Part shown: positions 25,994 through 34,314 of the stretch, piece after piece
How positions within the stretch are numbered: position 1 is the first letter of the stretch
Layout: every line of letters starts with the position of its first letter
Source: Hymenobacter glacieicola
GTDB taxonomy: Bacteria > Bacteroidota > Bacteroidia > Cytophagales > Hymenobacteraceae
Direction: 5' to 3'
DNA: 64,000 bases
Assembly: GCF_014640315.1 (NCBI RefSeq)
Contig: NZ_BMGS01000009.1
Span: forward strand, 124,001 to 188,000
Program-made: the position numbers and the translations under genes
The notes under the pieces: generated by a model
The model's input: only the letters and a program-made list of their open reading frames with translations
What the model was told of the DNA's origin: nothing
The model's database searches: none

Positions 25994-27001
25994 ATGGGTC
26001 TGTTTGACTTCCTGAAAAAGAAAACCGAGGACGCTGCGGCGCCCACGCCTGCTCCTACCCCATCCCCTGCCGCTGCTACTCCCGCTGCGGATAGCCCCGC
26101 TACGCCTGCTCCGGCGGAGCAAAGCAAGCCGGCCGGGCCGCGTTATAAAGGTTCTAACTACCAGATGCCGGCCCCTCCCGCCGCCCCTCCCATGCCCCAG
26201 ATTCCGCCGGCGCCGCCCATTCCGCTGCCCGGGGCTTTTGGGGAGGAGGCGCCTCAGCTACCCGACTTCCAGCCCCTTAACATTCTGGAGCAGCTGCTGA
26301 TGCAAGCCGCCGTGGAGCCCCAGTTCCGCAGCCCCTTCTACCAGGCTCTGCTGGGCGAAGAAGTGGTTGTGGTAATGGCGGGTAAGGAAGGGCAGGAGCC
26401 CGGCGAAATCACGCCCACCGAGGGCATGGAAATTCAGCTGCAAGCCCTGCACGACGGTAAAATTGCCGTTTTTACGGCCGTAGAGCGTATTTTCGATAAC
26501 GGTGCGGTGCCGGAAAATAGCGTGGCCTACATGCGCCTGCGCGGCCACGACTTCTTCACCATGGTACAAGGCGCTGACTGCGCCCTGAACCCCTTCTCGG
26601 CCGTGGGCAAGCTGCTGGCTGCCGATGAAGTACAGGCCCTGCTCAGCGGCCAGCTTTTTGAAGCTCCGAACCCCCAGGACATGCAGGTTTCCCTGCACCA
26701 GCCGGAGCCCGAGCCGACGGAGCTGCTGGAAGGCCTGCGCGAGTACAGCGCCACCCAGCCCCACATTCGCAACGTGTACCTGACGGAGATGCGCATGCAG
26801 CACAACCCCCAGGAAGCCCGCCTGCTGGTAGCCTTCGACACGGAGGAGCAGGACCCTGCCTTCCTGCAGGACTTGGGCCCCGTCATCCAAGGCAAAATTG
26901 GCGACACCCAGTTCGTGGACCTCATGCTGATTGACCCCAACTCGGAGGAGCCCCTGATTCAGTACCTGCTCACCACTACGCCGGTGTATCAGCGCGCGTA
27001 A
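25994..27001 (+). CDS. sseB: SseB-family protein (enhanced serine sensitivity)
   Basis: A 335-residue soluble protein. It begins with a short conserved MGLFDFLKKK, then a Pro/Ala-rich low-complexity linker (about 15-85). From about 92 the SseB N-terminal domain follows (LNILEQLLMQAAVEPQFRSPFYQALLGEEVVV), and from about 235 the SseB C-terminal domain (LLEGLREYSATQPHIRNVYLTEM). The molecular function of SseB is unknown; overproduction affects serine sensitivity in E. coli. The long Pro-rich insert is unusual for SseB. It ends at the palindromic terminator 27024-27078. Confidence 0.85.
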   Translation: MGLFDFLKKKTEDAAAPTPAPTPSPAAATPAADSPATPAPAEQSKPAGPRYKGSNYQMPAPPAAPPMPQIPPAPPIPLPGAFGEEAPQLPDFQPLNILEQLLMQAAVEPQFRSPFYQALLGEEVVVVMAGKEGQEPGEITPTEGMEIQLQALHDGKIAVFTAVERIFDNGAVPENSVAYMRLRGHDFFTMVQGADCALNPFSAVGKLLAADEVQALLSGQLFEAPNPQDMQVSLHQPEPEPTELLEGLREYSATQPHIRNVYLTEMRMQHNPQEARLLVAFDTEEQDPAFLQDLGPVIQGKIGDTQFVDLMLIDPNSEEPLIQYLLTTTPVYQRA

Positions 27002-27023
27002 GGCCTGAACAGCCGCGCACAAA

Positions 27024-27078
27024 AGTCAGCCTCCCCGGCGGTAAGTAGCAAGGCTACCGACCACCGGGGAGGCTGACT
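27024..27078. terminator. Bidirectional terminator between sseB and the DUF2062 gene
   Basis: 15-bp perfect stem (27024-27038 with 27064-27078) with a smaller inner hairpin in the loop. The flanking genes converge on it. Confidence 0.8.
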
Positions 27079-27098
27079 GTTTAAGGTTTATACGCTTT

Positions 27099-27629
27099 CT
27101 ATGAAACTGGAGCGGACTTTATCGTTCGGCGCAGGATGGGCAGCAGGATGAAGTAAAGCACCGGGCCTATCAGCACGCAGGCCACGGCCCAGAGCGCCAG
27201 GCCGCCCACAATAGCGTGCCAGAGCAACTGCAAGGCGCCTACCCAGTCGTGGGAAAACAGGTACTGCAGCTTTGCCAGGGTTAGCTCCGGGCCGTGGCTT
27301 CCCCATAGTTTGGCCCCACGGCTCATAAACGGGATGATGAGCAGCAGCTGCACCGGGCTCCAGAGGTGGGCAATGAGCAGGATGGCCGCTACGTTCAGCC
27401 GCAGCCGCACGGCCGCAAAAGTGGCCAGCAGGGTAGTAACGCCGAGCATGGGCACCAGGCCGAATGCTGTGCCCAGTGTTGCCATAAGCGCCAGCTGCCG
27501 GGGCGTCAGGCCCTGGCGCAGAATGCCCAGCAGCGGCTGCACCACCCGGCGCCGAAACCACCCCTGGACCGGGGGCACGGGGGACGGCGTGGCGGGCGGC
27601 GGGACCAGGGGCTGATTCACGGGCAACAC
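27099..27629 (-). CDS. DUF2062 membrane protein
   Basis: A 176-residue membrane protein. After a Pro-rich N-terminus comes the DUF2062 hallmark: QGLTPRQLALMATLGTAFGLVPMLGVTTLLA (39-69) and LLIAHLWSPVQLLLIIPF (84-101), with a final hydrophobic region (133-165). Function unknown; family members are often found near glycosyltransferases, which is not the case here. Divergent from the YihY gene. Confidence 0.85.
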   Translation of the reverse strand: MLPVNQPLVPPPATPSPVPPVQGWFRRRVVQPLLGILRQGLTPRQLALMATLGTAFGLVPMLGVTTLLATFAAVRLRLNVAAILLIAHLWSPVQLLLIIPFMSRGAKLWGSHGPELTLAKLQYLFSHDWVGALQLLWHAIVGGLALWAVACVLIGPVLYFILLPILRRTIKSAPVS

Positions 27630-27729
27630 AAGTTAGCAGCGGCTGAGCTGGTTGATACGGCAGCGGGGCGTTACCTTCGCAACCCGTCACTGTTCCGGCT
27701 GCGCGTCGCCGGTTATTTACGCGCCTCCG

Positions 27730-28665
27730 ATGACAAAAGTACGTGAGTCTGGCCCCGGCCGGCGTAATCCTTGGCTTGATTTCCTGATTCTGCTGCGGCG
27801 GGCAGCCCGGGAGTTCGGGGCCAACGACCCGCTGCGGCTAGGCGCGGCCACGGCCTTTTTCACCACCTTCGCCCTTCCTCCCATCCTGATTATTCTGATT
27901 CAGGTGCTGGGTTCCCTGTATTCTACCTCCCAGGTGCGGGTGCTGCTGCTCACCAAGCTTTCCCATTTACTGGGCTACTCGGCCGCCGGCCTGGTGGAAC
28001 AAATTCTGCAAAACGTCAGCAATATTGAGCGGAGCCGCTTGGTCACCTGGCTCGGGTTTGGCTTTCTGCTCTTCATTGCCACTACCCTGTTCGGGGTTAT
28101 TCAAAGCTCCCTAAACCAGCTCTGGCAGATTCGGCCCAGCCGCCACACCGACCGTTTCCACAAGGTGCTGAAAGAGCGGGCCCGCTCCCTGGGTCTGCTG
28201 CTGGCCACGGGGCTGCTGTCGATGCTGGCCTTTTTGGTGGATGGAGCCCTGGCGTTCCTGGCCGACTACGTGCGCGATTTTGATGCCAACTTCGGGTATG
28301 TGCTGTTTAAAATAGGCAACCAACTGGCTTCTTTGCTGATTCTGGCGGCCTGGTTTGCGGTTACCTTTCGCAACCTGAGCAGCGCCCGGGTGCCGCCCCG
28401 GGCCGTGCTGCGCGGGGCGTTGCTCACGGCCGTCCTCATCGATTTGGGCGAAACCGCTCTGGGCTACCTGCTGGTGCCCCGCAACCTGGGCCCCATTTAC
28501 GGACCGGCCTCCAGCATTGTGCTCGTGCTGTTGTTCGTGTTCTATTCGGCCATGATTTTCTACTTCGGGGCCTGCTTTACCAAGGCCTACGCCCACTACG
28601 TGGGCATGGACATCCGGCCCAAGAAGTCTGCCGTGCGCTACAAGCTGGTGGATATTGTGGAGTAA
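27730..28665 (+). CDS. YihY/BrkB-family membrane protein
   Basis: A 311-residue protein with about six membrane segments. Family patterns are GAATAFFTTFALPPILIILIQVLG near residue 40, TLFGVIQSSLNQLWQIRP, and the late LNLGPIYGPASSIVLVLLFVFYSAMIFYFGACFTKAY. The family was once called ribonuclease BN, but is now seen as a transporter-like membrane protein. The ATG at 27730 (MTKVRES) was chosen; an upstream frame start at 27652 overlaps the promoter-like TACCTTCG. The hairpin repeat at 28733-28848 follows and carries a T-run, so it could end the transcript. Confidence 0.88.
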   Translation: MTKVRESGPGRRNPWLDFLILLRRAAREFGANDPLRLGAATAFFTTFALPPILIILIQVLGSLYSTSQVRVLLLTKLSHLLGYSAAGLVEQILQNVSNIERSRLVTWLGFGFLLFIATTLFGVIQSSLNQLWQIRPSRHTDRFHKVLKERARSLGLLLATGLLSMLAFLVDGALAFLADYVRDFDANFGYVLFKIGNQLASLLILAAWFAVTFRNLSSARVPPRAVLRGALLTAVLIDLGETALGYLLVPRNLGPIYGPASSIVLVLLFVFYSAMIFYFGACFTKAYAHYVGMDIRPKKSAVRYKLVDIVE

Positions 28666-28732
28666 CCGTGGGGTAGTGAAGCAGCGCTGGTGGACGCGGG
28701 CAACTTGAGTGCTTTTACAAGCAAACAACAAG

Positions 28733-28848
28733 AAAACGGCTGTCATCCTGAGCGCAGCGAAGAACCTTAGCACGTGAGAGTAAGTCGTAATTACGACTCG
28801 TGCTACCAGGATAAAGTCCTTCGCTGCGCTCAGGATGACAGCCGTTTT
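28733..28848. repeat. Intergenic hairpin repeat, copy B
   Basis: Perfect 30-bp arms (28733-28762 with 28819-28848) with GTCATCCTGAGCGCAGCGAAG in the stem and a 56-base loop. A T-run at 28845-28850 follows the second arm, so it may also act as a terminator for the YihY-family gene. Confidence 0.85.
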
Positions 28849-28913
28849 TTACTTTCTCCTTCCTTCTTACTCTCCCCCATCCGCCATTTCACCATCGGCC
28901 ATTTCCAATCCGC

Positions 28914-28921
28914 TACCTTTG
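28914..28921 (+). promoter_or_regulatory. -7 promoter element of the DbpA-like helicase
   Basis: TACCTTTG is a perfect consensus; the predicted start near 28926 leaves a leader of about 15 nt. Confidence 0.55.
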
Positions 28922-28940
28922 CGGGACGAAATACCCGTTT

Positions 28941-30335
28941 ATGACTTCGACTACCCCGTCCTTCGCCGACCTGGGCCTTGCCCCTGAATTATTGCAAGCC
29001 CTGGAAGAACTCCAGTTTCAGGCCCCTACCCCCGTGCAGGAGCAGGTAGTTCCCATGGCCCTGGCCGGGCAGGACGTAGCCGGACAAGCGCCCACGGGCT
29101 CGGGCAAAACGGCGGCATATGGCCTTTCGGTGCTCCAATTGCTTGATCTGAAGCAGGATGCCGTGCAGGTAATTGTGCTGGTGCCCGCCCGCGAGCTGGC
29201 CCTGCAGGTGCGCGACGCCCTCAAAAAGCTCGGCAAGTTTCTGCCCAATCTGCGGGTAGCGGCCTTTTACGGGGGGCACGCCTTCCGCGAGGAAACGGCT
29301 TCCCTGACCCAGGCCCCGCATGTGGTGGTAGCTACGCCCGGCCGCTTGCTCGACCACTTTGAGCGGCGCAGCATCATTCCCAACCAACTGAAAACCCTGA
29401 TCCTGGACGAGGCCGACAAGCTCCTGGAGCTGGGCTTCCAGGACGAGCTGGTGGAGATTATCAAGCGCCTGCCCCGCCGCCGCCAGACCCTGCTGTTCTC
29501 GGCCACGATGTCGGACAAGGTGCTGGACTTGATTCGTAAGAACCTGACCCGCCCTCGGGTGGTAAATGCGGGCCAGGACACCGACGAGCTACCCGAAAAC
29601 CTGACCCTCATTGGCCACGTGGGCACGGTAGAGAAGAAGCCCGCCGCCCTGCTGCACCTGCTGCACCAGCCCGAAACCGGCCGGGCCCTGGTGTTCTGCA
29701 ACACCCGGGAGCGGTGCATGGAGCTGACCCGCTTCCTGGTGGGCCGCGGCGTAGCCGCCGAGGTGCTCCACGGCAAAATGCCCCAACCGGAGCGCGACAA
29801 AGCCCTGCTGAAGCTGCGCAACGGCTCCAGCCAAGTGCTGGTAGCTACCGACGTGGCCGCCCGCGGCATCGACGTGACGTTGCTGGATACGGTAGTGCAG
29901 TACGACGCACCCGATAAGGCTGATGGCTTCCAGCACCGCGCGGGCCGCACCGCCCGGGCCGGCGCCGAAGGCACGGCCCACATCCTGGCCACCGACAAGG
30001 AGCAGGCCCACGTGAATAAGTGGCCGGTAGCGGCTTCCATTAAGTGGAAGGCCATGCACGCGCCCAAGCTGCCGCCGGCCGCGCCCAAGGCCCCGCGCCC
30101 CGAGAATGTTACCCTGCACGTTTCGGCCGGCAAAAAGGATAAGGTGAGTGCCCACGACTTGGTTGGTGCCTTTGTCAACGTAGGCGGCGTGTCGCGCGAG
30201 CAGGTGGGCCACATTGAAGTGTTCGACTATTACAGCTACGTGGCCGTGCCCCGCCAACAAGCCCAGCAGGTAGCCGAGCGCCTGGCAGGCGCCAAAGTAA
30301 AAGGTAAGAAAGTCCGGGTGTCCGTGGTCGAATAA
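28941..30335 (+). CDS. dbpA: DEAD-box RNA helicase, DbpA-like
   Basis: A 464-residue ATP-dependent RNA helicase. Motifs in order: Walker A APTGSGKT (50-57), PARELALQV, LDEADKLLELGF, SATMS, HRAGRTARAG. The C-terminal domain (about 385-464), with LHVSAGKKDKVSAHDLVGAF and VFDYYSYVAVP, is a DbpA-type RNA-binding domain. In E. coli, DbpA recognises hairpin 92 of 23S rRNA during large-subunit assembly. This copy lacks the RGG tail of the helicase at 177-2138, so the two are paralogues with different tails. It is a single-gene unit ending at 30359-30396. Confidence 0.9.
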   Translation: MTSTTPSFADLGLAPELLQALEELQFQAPTPVQEQVVPMALAGQDVAGQAPTGSGKTAAYGLSVLQLLDLKQDAVQVIVLVPARELALQVRDALKKLGKFLPNLRVAAFYGGHAFREETASLTQAPHVVVATPGRLLDHFERRSIIPNQLKTLILDEADKLLELGFQDELVEIIKRLPRRRQTLLFSATMSDKVLDLIRKNLTRPRVVNAGQDTDELPENLTLIGHVGTVEKKPAALLHLLHQPETGRALVFCNTRERCMELTRFLVGRGVAAEVLHGKMPQPERDKALLKLRNGSSQVLVATDVAARGIDVTLLDTVVQYDAPDKADGFQHRAGRTARAGAEGTAHILATDKEQAHVNKWPVAASIKWKAMHAPKLPPAAPKAPRPENVTLHVSAGKKDKVSAHDLVGAFVNVGGVSREQVGHIEVFDYYSYVAVPRQQAQQVAERLAGAKVKGKKVRVSVVE

Positions 30336-30358
30336 ATTTCCTCACTACTCGGCTTTAT

Positions 30359-30396
30359 CGCAAATAGGCAGGCTGCCCTCAGCCTGCCTATTTGCG
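30359..30396 (+). terminator. Terminator after the DbpA-like gene
   Basis: 17-bp perfect stem (30359-30375 with 30380-30396) and the tetraloop CCCT. The T-run is short. Confidence 0.8.
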
Positions 30397-30891
30397 TTGG
30401 GGTGGCGTGAGCACGCCAATTTCCAGCCCCTAACAGGTACAGAAATGACTAGCAGACTACTCACATCTGGCTCCCGGGAAGAAACTATGCCTTGCCTGGT
30501 TGCGCGACACCCGCCACGAGCAGGCAAGCACCAGGGCTGGCCACGCCACCAAGGGCACCGGGCATAAGTAAGGCACAACGCAAAACGCCCATTGCGGACG
30601 CCAACTACCCGCTGCTCCCCACTCCACTTGGCGAGTTGACCATTAACCCGAACGCGCAACGAAATCCTAGGTACTGATCTGGTGGCAAGGCTAGTCCGGC
30701 GAAGCCATACTGCTGGGCTAGCCCCACCCTGAAACGGACGGATAAGGCACCCTTTTTTCGTTGTTTCTTATCCGCAAGACCCAAGAAAGAGCTAACTCCT
30801 CACAAGCAATCCTACCCCGAAAAAGCTGGCTGGCACGTGTGCAGTAGGCGTATAAAGCCAGTAAACAACCGTGAAAACGAGGTTTTTTGCG

Positions 30892-30924
30892 TTTGTTTTC
30901 TCCGTGTACGAGCCAATATATTTG
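30892..30924 (+). promoter_or_regulatory. Promoter of the sugar symporter/GH30 region
   Basis: TTTG at 30892-30895 and TATATTTG at 30917-30924, separated by 21 bases, the spacing expected for a Bacteroidota -33/-7 promoter. Transcription should start near 30929, about 325 bases before the symporter ATG. Confidence 0.65.
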
Positions 30925-31106
30925 GTTTATTACCCTTGCTGCTGCCGGCAGCTTTCTCCTTCTTAGGGCTTGGGCTTTTTAACTTTCCACGCGCTGCGTG
31001 CTGCCTCACCTTTGTTGTTTACCACATATCACGCTTACCCGACCTGCTGACCAGCAGCCTTGGGGTACCTTACCCCGGCGGGTCCGCTAGACTGCCGGGC
31101 TACCTG

Positions 31107-31139
31107 GGGCCGGTTTGCTAAAGGGGAGCGAACCGGCCC
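31107..31139 (+). promoter_or_regulatory. Hairpin in the long leader of the sugar symporter
   Basis: A 13-bp stem (31107-31119 with 31127-31139, one G-U pair) and a 7-base loop. No T-run follows, so it is not a simple terminator; it could stabilise the mRNA or bind a regulator. Confidence 0.45.
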
Positions 31140-31252
31140 TCCCGGGGCTTCTACCACAGTATCGGCGCCGCGAGAATCGGCTATTTTGCCGCTAGAAGTT
31201 CCTGACTTGCTTTACGTTCTATCTTCCACCTGCCTTCCCCTTCCTTCCCACC

Positions 31253-32521
31253 ATGGCTGCCCCCATTTCCGCCTCACCCGCCCCCCCCGTTACCAACACC
31301 CCGCCCGGCACCGAAGCGCCCCGTTATACCTCGGCCCTGGCTTCGCTGACGGTGCTGTTTTTCATGATGGGGTTTATTACCTGCCTGAACGACATCCTGA
31401 TTCCTTACCTGAAGGCCATCTTCCAGCTCAGCTACACCCAGGCCAACCTGATTAACCTGTGCTTTTTCGGGGCTTACTTCGTGATGGGTATTCCGGCCGG
31501 CAAGCTGGTGCAACGCGTCGGTTACAAGGGCGGAATGCTGGCCGGCTTTCTGATTGCGGCCCTGGGGGCTTTCCTGTTCTACCCCGCCGCCGACAGCCGT
31601 AGCTACGGCCTGTTCCTGGGAGCGTTGTTCGTGCTGGCCACGGGCGTGGTGCTGCTGCAGGTAGCGGGCAACCCCTACGTGGCCATCCTAGGTCCGGCCA
31701 AATCGGCCCCGGCCCGCCTCACCCTCACCCAGGCCTTCAACTCGCTAGGTACCACAGTAGCCCCACTGCTGGGCTCGGCCCTGATTCTGTCGAACCTGCC
31801 GGACCTGGAGTCAGCTTCTTCCGCCGCGGCCATCGATGTGAAGGCCGTGCAGATTCCCTACCTCTGCATTGGGGCCGTACTCATTGTCATTAGCGTGCTG
31901 CTGGGCCTGCTGAAGCTGCCGGTCATTACCCACGCGCCGACCGAAGAAGACGCTAGCCGTCGGGCCTACCAGTACCGCCACCTTGTGTTTGGCGTCATCG
32001 GCATCTTTGCCTACGTGGGCGGCGAGGTGGCCATTGGCTCGCACATCGTTTCCTACCTGCACCTGCCCGACGTGATGAACCTCACGCCCAAAGTAGCCGG
32101 CGACCAAGTAGCCTATTACTGGGGCGGGGCCATGGTGGGCCGCTTCCTGGGCGCCTACCTGCTCAACAAGTTCAACCCCGGCCGCCTGCTGGCCTTCAAC
32201 GCCCTGGGCGCGGTAGTGCTGGTCTTGATTTCGGTGCTGACGACGGGTGAAGTTGCCATGTGGAGCCTGCTGGCCGTGGGCCTGATGAACTCCATCATGT
32301 TCGCCACCATCTTCACCCTGGCCATGGCTGGCCTGGGCCGCCACACCGAGGAGGCCTCGGGCCTGCTGAACGTGGGCATTGTGGGGGGCGCTATCATCCC
32401 GCTGCTTTTCGGTCTGGTGGCCGATGCCAGCTCTCTGCGCTGGGCCTTTGTGCTGCCCGTGCTCTGCTACGTCTACATCATGTGGTACGGGCTGAATGGC
32501 CATAAGCCCACGGCGGCCTAG
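31253..32521 (+). CDS. Sugar:H+ symporter of the FucP/GluP type (MFS)
   Basis: Inner-membrane sugar importer of 422 residues with 12 predicted helices. The first helix SLTVLFFMMGFITCLNDILIPYLK carries the N-D pair typical of the fucose/glucose/galactose permease group (Asn and Asp near residues 46-47), and VLLQVAGNPYVAILGP is the matching helix-5 region with the sugar-site Asn. It probably imports a monosaccharide such as glucose or galactose released by the enzymes encoded downstream. It is followed by the first GH30 gene after 111 bases on the same strand. A long leader with a strong promoter precedes it. Confidence 0.88.
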   Translation: MAAPISASPAPPVTNTPPGTEAPRYTSALASLTVLFFMMGFITCLNDILIPYLKAIFQLSYTQANLINLCFFGAYFVMGIPAGKLVQRVGYKGGMLAGFLIAALGAFLFYPAADSRSYGLFLGALFVLATGVVLLQVAGNPYVAILGPAKSAPARLTLTQAFNSLGTTVAPLLGSALILSNLPDLESASSAAAIDVKAVQIPYLCIGAVLIVISVLLGLLKLPVITHAPTEEDASRRAYQYRHLVFGVIGIFAYVGGEVAIGSHIVSYLHLPDVMNLTPKVAGDQVAYYWGGAMVGRFLGAYLLNKFNPGRLLAFNALGAVVLVLISVLTTGEVAMWSLLAVGLMNSIMFATIFTLAMAGLGRHTEEASGLLNVGIVGGAIIPLLFGLVADASSLRWAFVLPVLCYVYIMWYGLNGHKPTAA

Positions 32522-32632
32522 TTAATGGCCGTAGCGTTAGCGTAAGCTAAACATCTAATTTACAATGCTTTTCTGCGCTGCGCGAGCGGCGCAACGGCCA
32601 CCCTTTTGCCTTTTCCTTACCCCTCGCTCCGT

Positions 32633-34060
32633 ATGTCCACTCGCTCTTTTACCGGCCTTGCGCTGGCGTTGCTCCTGACGCTGGGCACCGGCTGCCAGCG
32701 CCCACCTCAGGCGGGCGGGGCGCCGGCCCAAGGCACGGCCGCCTTCTGGCTCACCAACCCCGATAAATCGGTGCTGTTTCAGGCCCAGACAGCCCCGAGC
32801 TGGAGCGCCACCGCCCCGGCAGCCGGCACGCCGGTCATTGAAATCGACGACAAGCAGACTTTCCAGACGATTGATGGTTTTGGGTACTGCCTGACGGGCG
32901 GCAGCGCCCAGCTCCTGCACGCCATGAGCCCCGCGGCGCGCCAGGCTATTCTGCGGGAGCTGTTTGCTACCGATGGCACCAACATCGGCGTGAGCTACCT
33001 GCGCCTGAGCATCGGGGCCTCCGACCTGGACGCCCAGGTGTTTAGCTACGACGACCTGCCCGAGGGCCAGACCGACCCGACGCTGGCTAAGTTCAGCCTC
33101 GCCCCCGACCAAGCGCACCTGATTCCGGTGCTCAAGGAAATTCTGGCTATTAATCCGCGCATCCAGCTTCTGGGGTCGCCCTGGTCGCCACCGACCTGGA
33201 TGAAAACCAACGGCAACTCCAAGGGCGGCTCCCTGAAACCGGAGTTTTACGACGCCTACGCCCGCTACTTCGTCAAGTACGTGCAGGGCATGAAGGCCCA
33301 CGGCATCCGCATTGATGCCATTACCATTCAGAACGAGCCCCTGCACCCCGGCAACAACCCCAGCCTGCTCATGCCGGCCGAGCAGCAGGCCGAGTTCGTG
33401 AAGAAGCACCTAGGGCCCACCTTCCAAAAGGAAAACCTGGACACCAAGATTGTGGTGTACGACCACAACGCCGACCGCCCCGACTACCCCCTGACCATTC
33501 TCCACGACCCCGAGGCCAGGAAGTACGTCGATGGCTCGGCTTTCCATCTTTACGCCGGCCCGATTGAGGCCCTGAGCCAGGTGCACGACGCCCACCCCGA
33601 TAAGCACGTGTACTTCACGGAGCAGTGGGTGGGCTCCAAAAGCAAGTTCGAGGAGAACTTTCCCTGGCATATCCGCACGCTCATGATTGGGGCTACCCGC
33701 AACTGGGCCCGCACCGTGCTGGAGTGGAACCTTGCCGCCGACCCCCAGCAGAACCCACACACGCCCGGGGGGTGCACCGAGTGCCGCGGCGCCCTCACCA
33801 TCGACGGCAACAACGTAACCCGCGAGGATGCTTATTACATCATTGCCCACGCGGCCAAGTTTGCCCGGCCCGGCTCGGTGCGCATTGCCTCCACTACCTC
33901 CGAAACCCTGCCCAGCGTAGCCTTCAAAGCGCCCAACGGGCAGAAGGTAGTGCTGGTGCAAAACAACACGAAAGCGCCCCAGTCCTTCAGCCTCCGCTAC
34001 CAGGGCAAAACTCTGACTTCCAGCCTGAATGCCGGCGCGGCCGGCACGTACATCTGGTAA
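32633..34060 (+). CDS. GH30 glycoside hydrolase, lipoprotein
   Basis: Secreted beta-glycosidase of 475 residues with a lipoprotein signal (LLLTLGTGC, Cys at about 18). The GH30 (beta/alpha)8 barrel is clear: IDGFGYCLTGGSAQLL, SIGASDLD, GSPWSPPTWMK, acid/base Glu235 in TIQNEPL, and nucleophile Glu330 in YFTEQW. The C-terminal beta domain ends in LNAGAAGTYIW. GH30 includes glucosylceramidases and beta-1,6-glucanases; subfamily 3-like beta-1,6-glucanase activity is plausible, since a GH3 beta-glucosidase lies nearby. It is a close paralogue of the gene at 36326-37783. The ATG at 32633 was chosen for the signal peptide. Confidence 0.92.
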   Translation: MSTRSFTGLALALLLTLGTGCQRPPQAGGAPAQGTAAFWLTNPDKSVLFQAQTAPSWSATAPAAGTPVIEIDDKQTFQTIDGFGYCLTGGSAQLLHAMSPAARQAILRELFATDGTNIGVSYLRLSIGASDLDAQVFSYDDLPEGQTDPTLAKFSLAPDQAHLIPVLKEILAINPRIQLLGSPWSPPTWMKTNGNSKGGSLKPEFYDAYARYFVKYVQGMKAHGIRIDAITIQNEPLHPGNNPSLLMPAEQQAEFVKKHLGPTFQKENLDTKIVVYDHNADRPDYPLTILHDPEARKYVDGSAFHLYAGPIEALSQVHDAHPDKHVYFTEQWVGSKSKFEENFPWHIRTLMIGATRNWARTVLEWNLAADPQQNPHTPGGCTECRGALTIDGNNVTREDAYYIIAHAAKFARPGSVRIASTTSETLPSVAFKAPNGQKVVLVQNNTKAPQSFSLRYQGKTLTSSLNAGAAGTYIW

Positions 34061-34314
34061 CGCTTCGCTTACCCAGCCCCCTATCCGGCCGACGGCCCCC
34101 TCCTGGGTAGCGGGTTGAATTCGGGGGCTCCGGAGCCGGCTTTTCCTTCTGCCTCTTAACGACCCGCTCACTTCACTTACCACGTGACTCGCTCAGAAGT
34201 ACTACGGTCGGGCGCCCTACCTCGTAGATAAGGCCAGATTGGGCTATTCAGGTGCTGGTTGCACCCCTTCAGCCCAGCTGTGTCTTTTCTTCGGACCTCT
34301 TTCCTCTTCTTGCC

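Larger units (their letters stand above)
30397..31252. other. 856-bp gap without a gene, containing a promoter and a structured leader
   Basis: No open frame with protein-like character was seen on either strand. The features found are the promoter at 30892-30924, the hairpin at 31107-31139 and an inverted pair TTGCCTG/CAGGCAA near 30489-30527. Sequence between 30400 and 30880 shows nothing else recognisable. Confidence 0.5.

Noticed and set aside
30492..31121. Short open frames in the gap before the sugar symporter
   Set aside because: They are short, overlap each other on both strands and look non-coding; a promoter and a leader hairpin explain part of the gap better.
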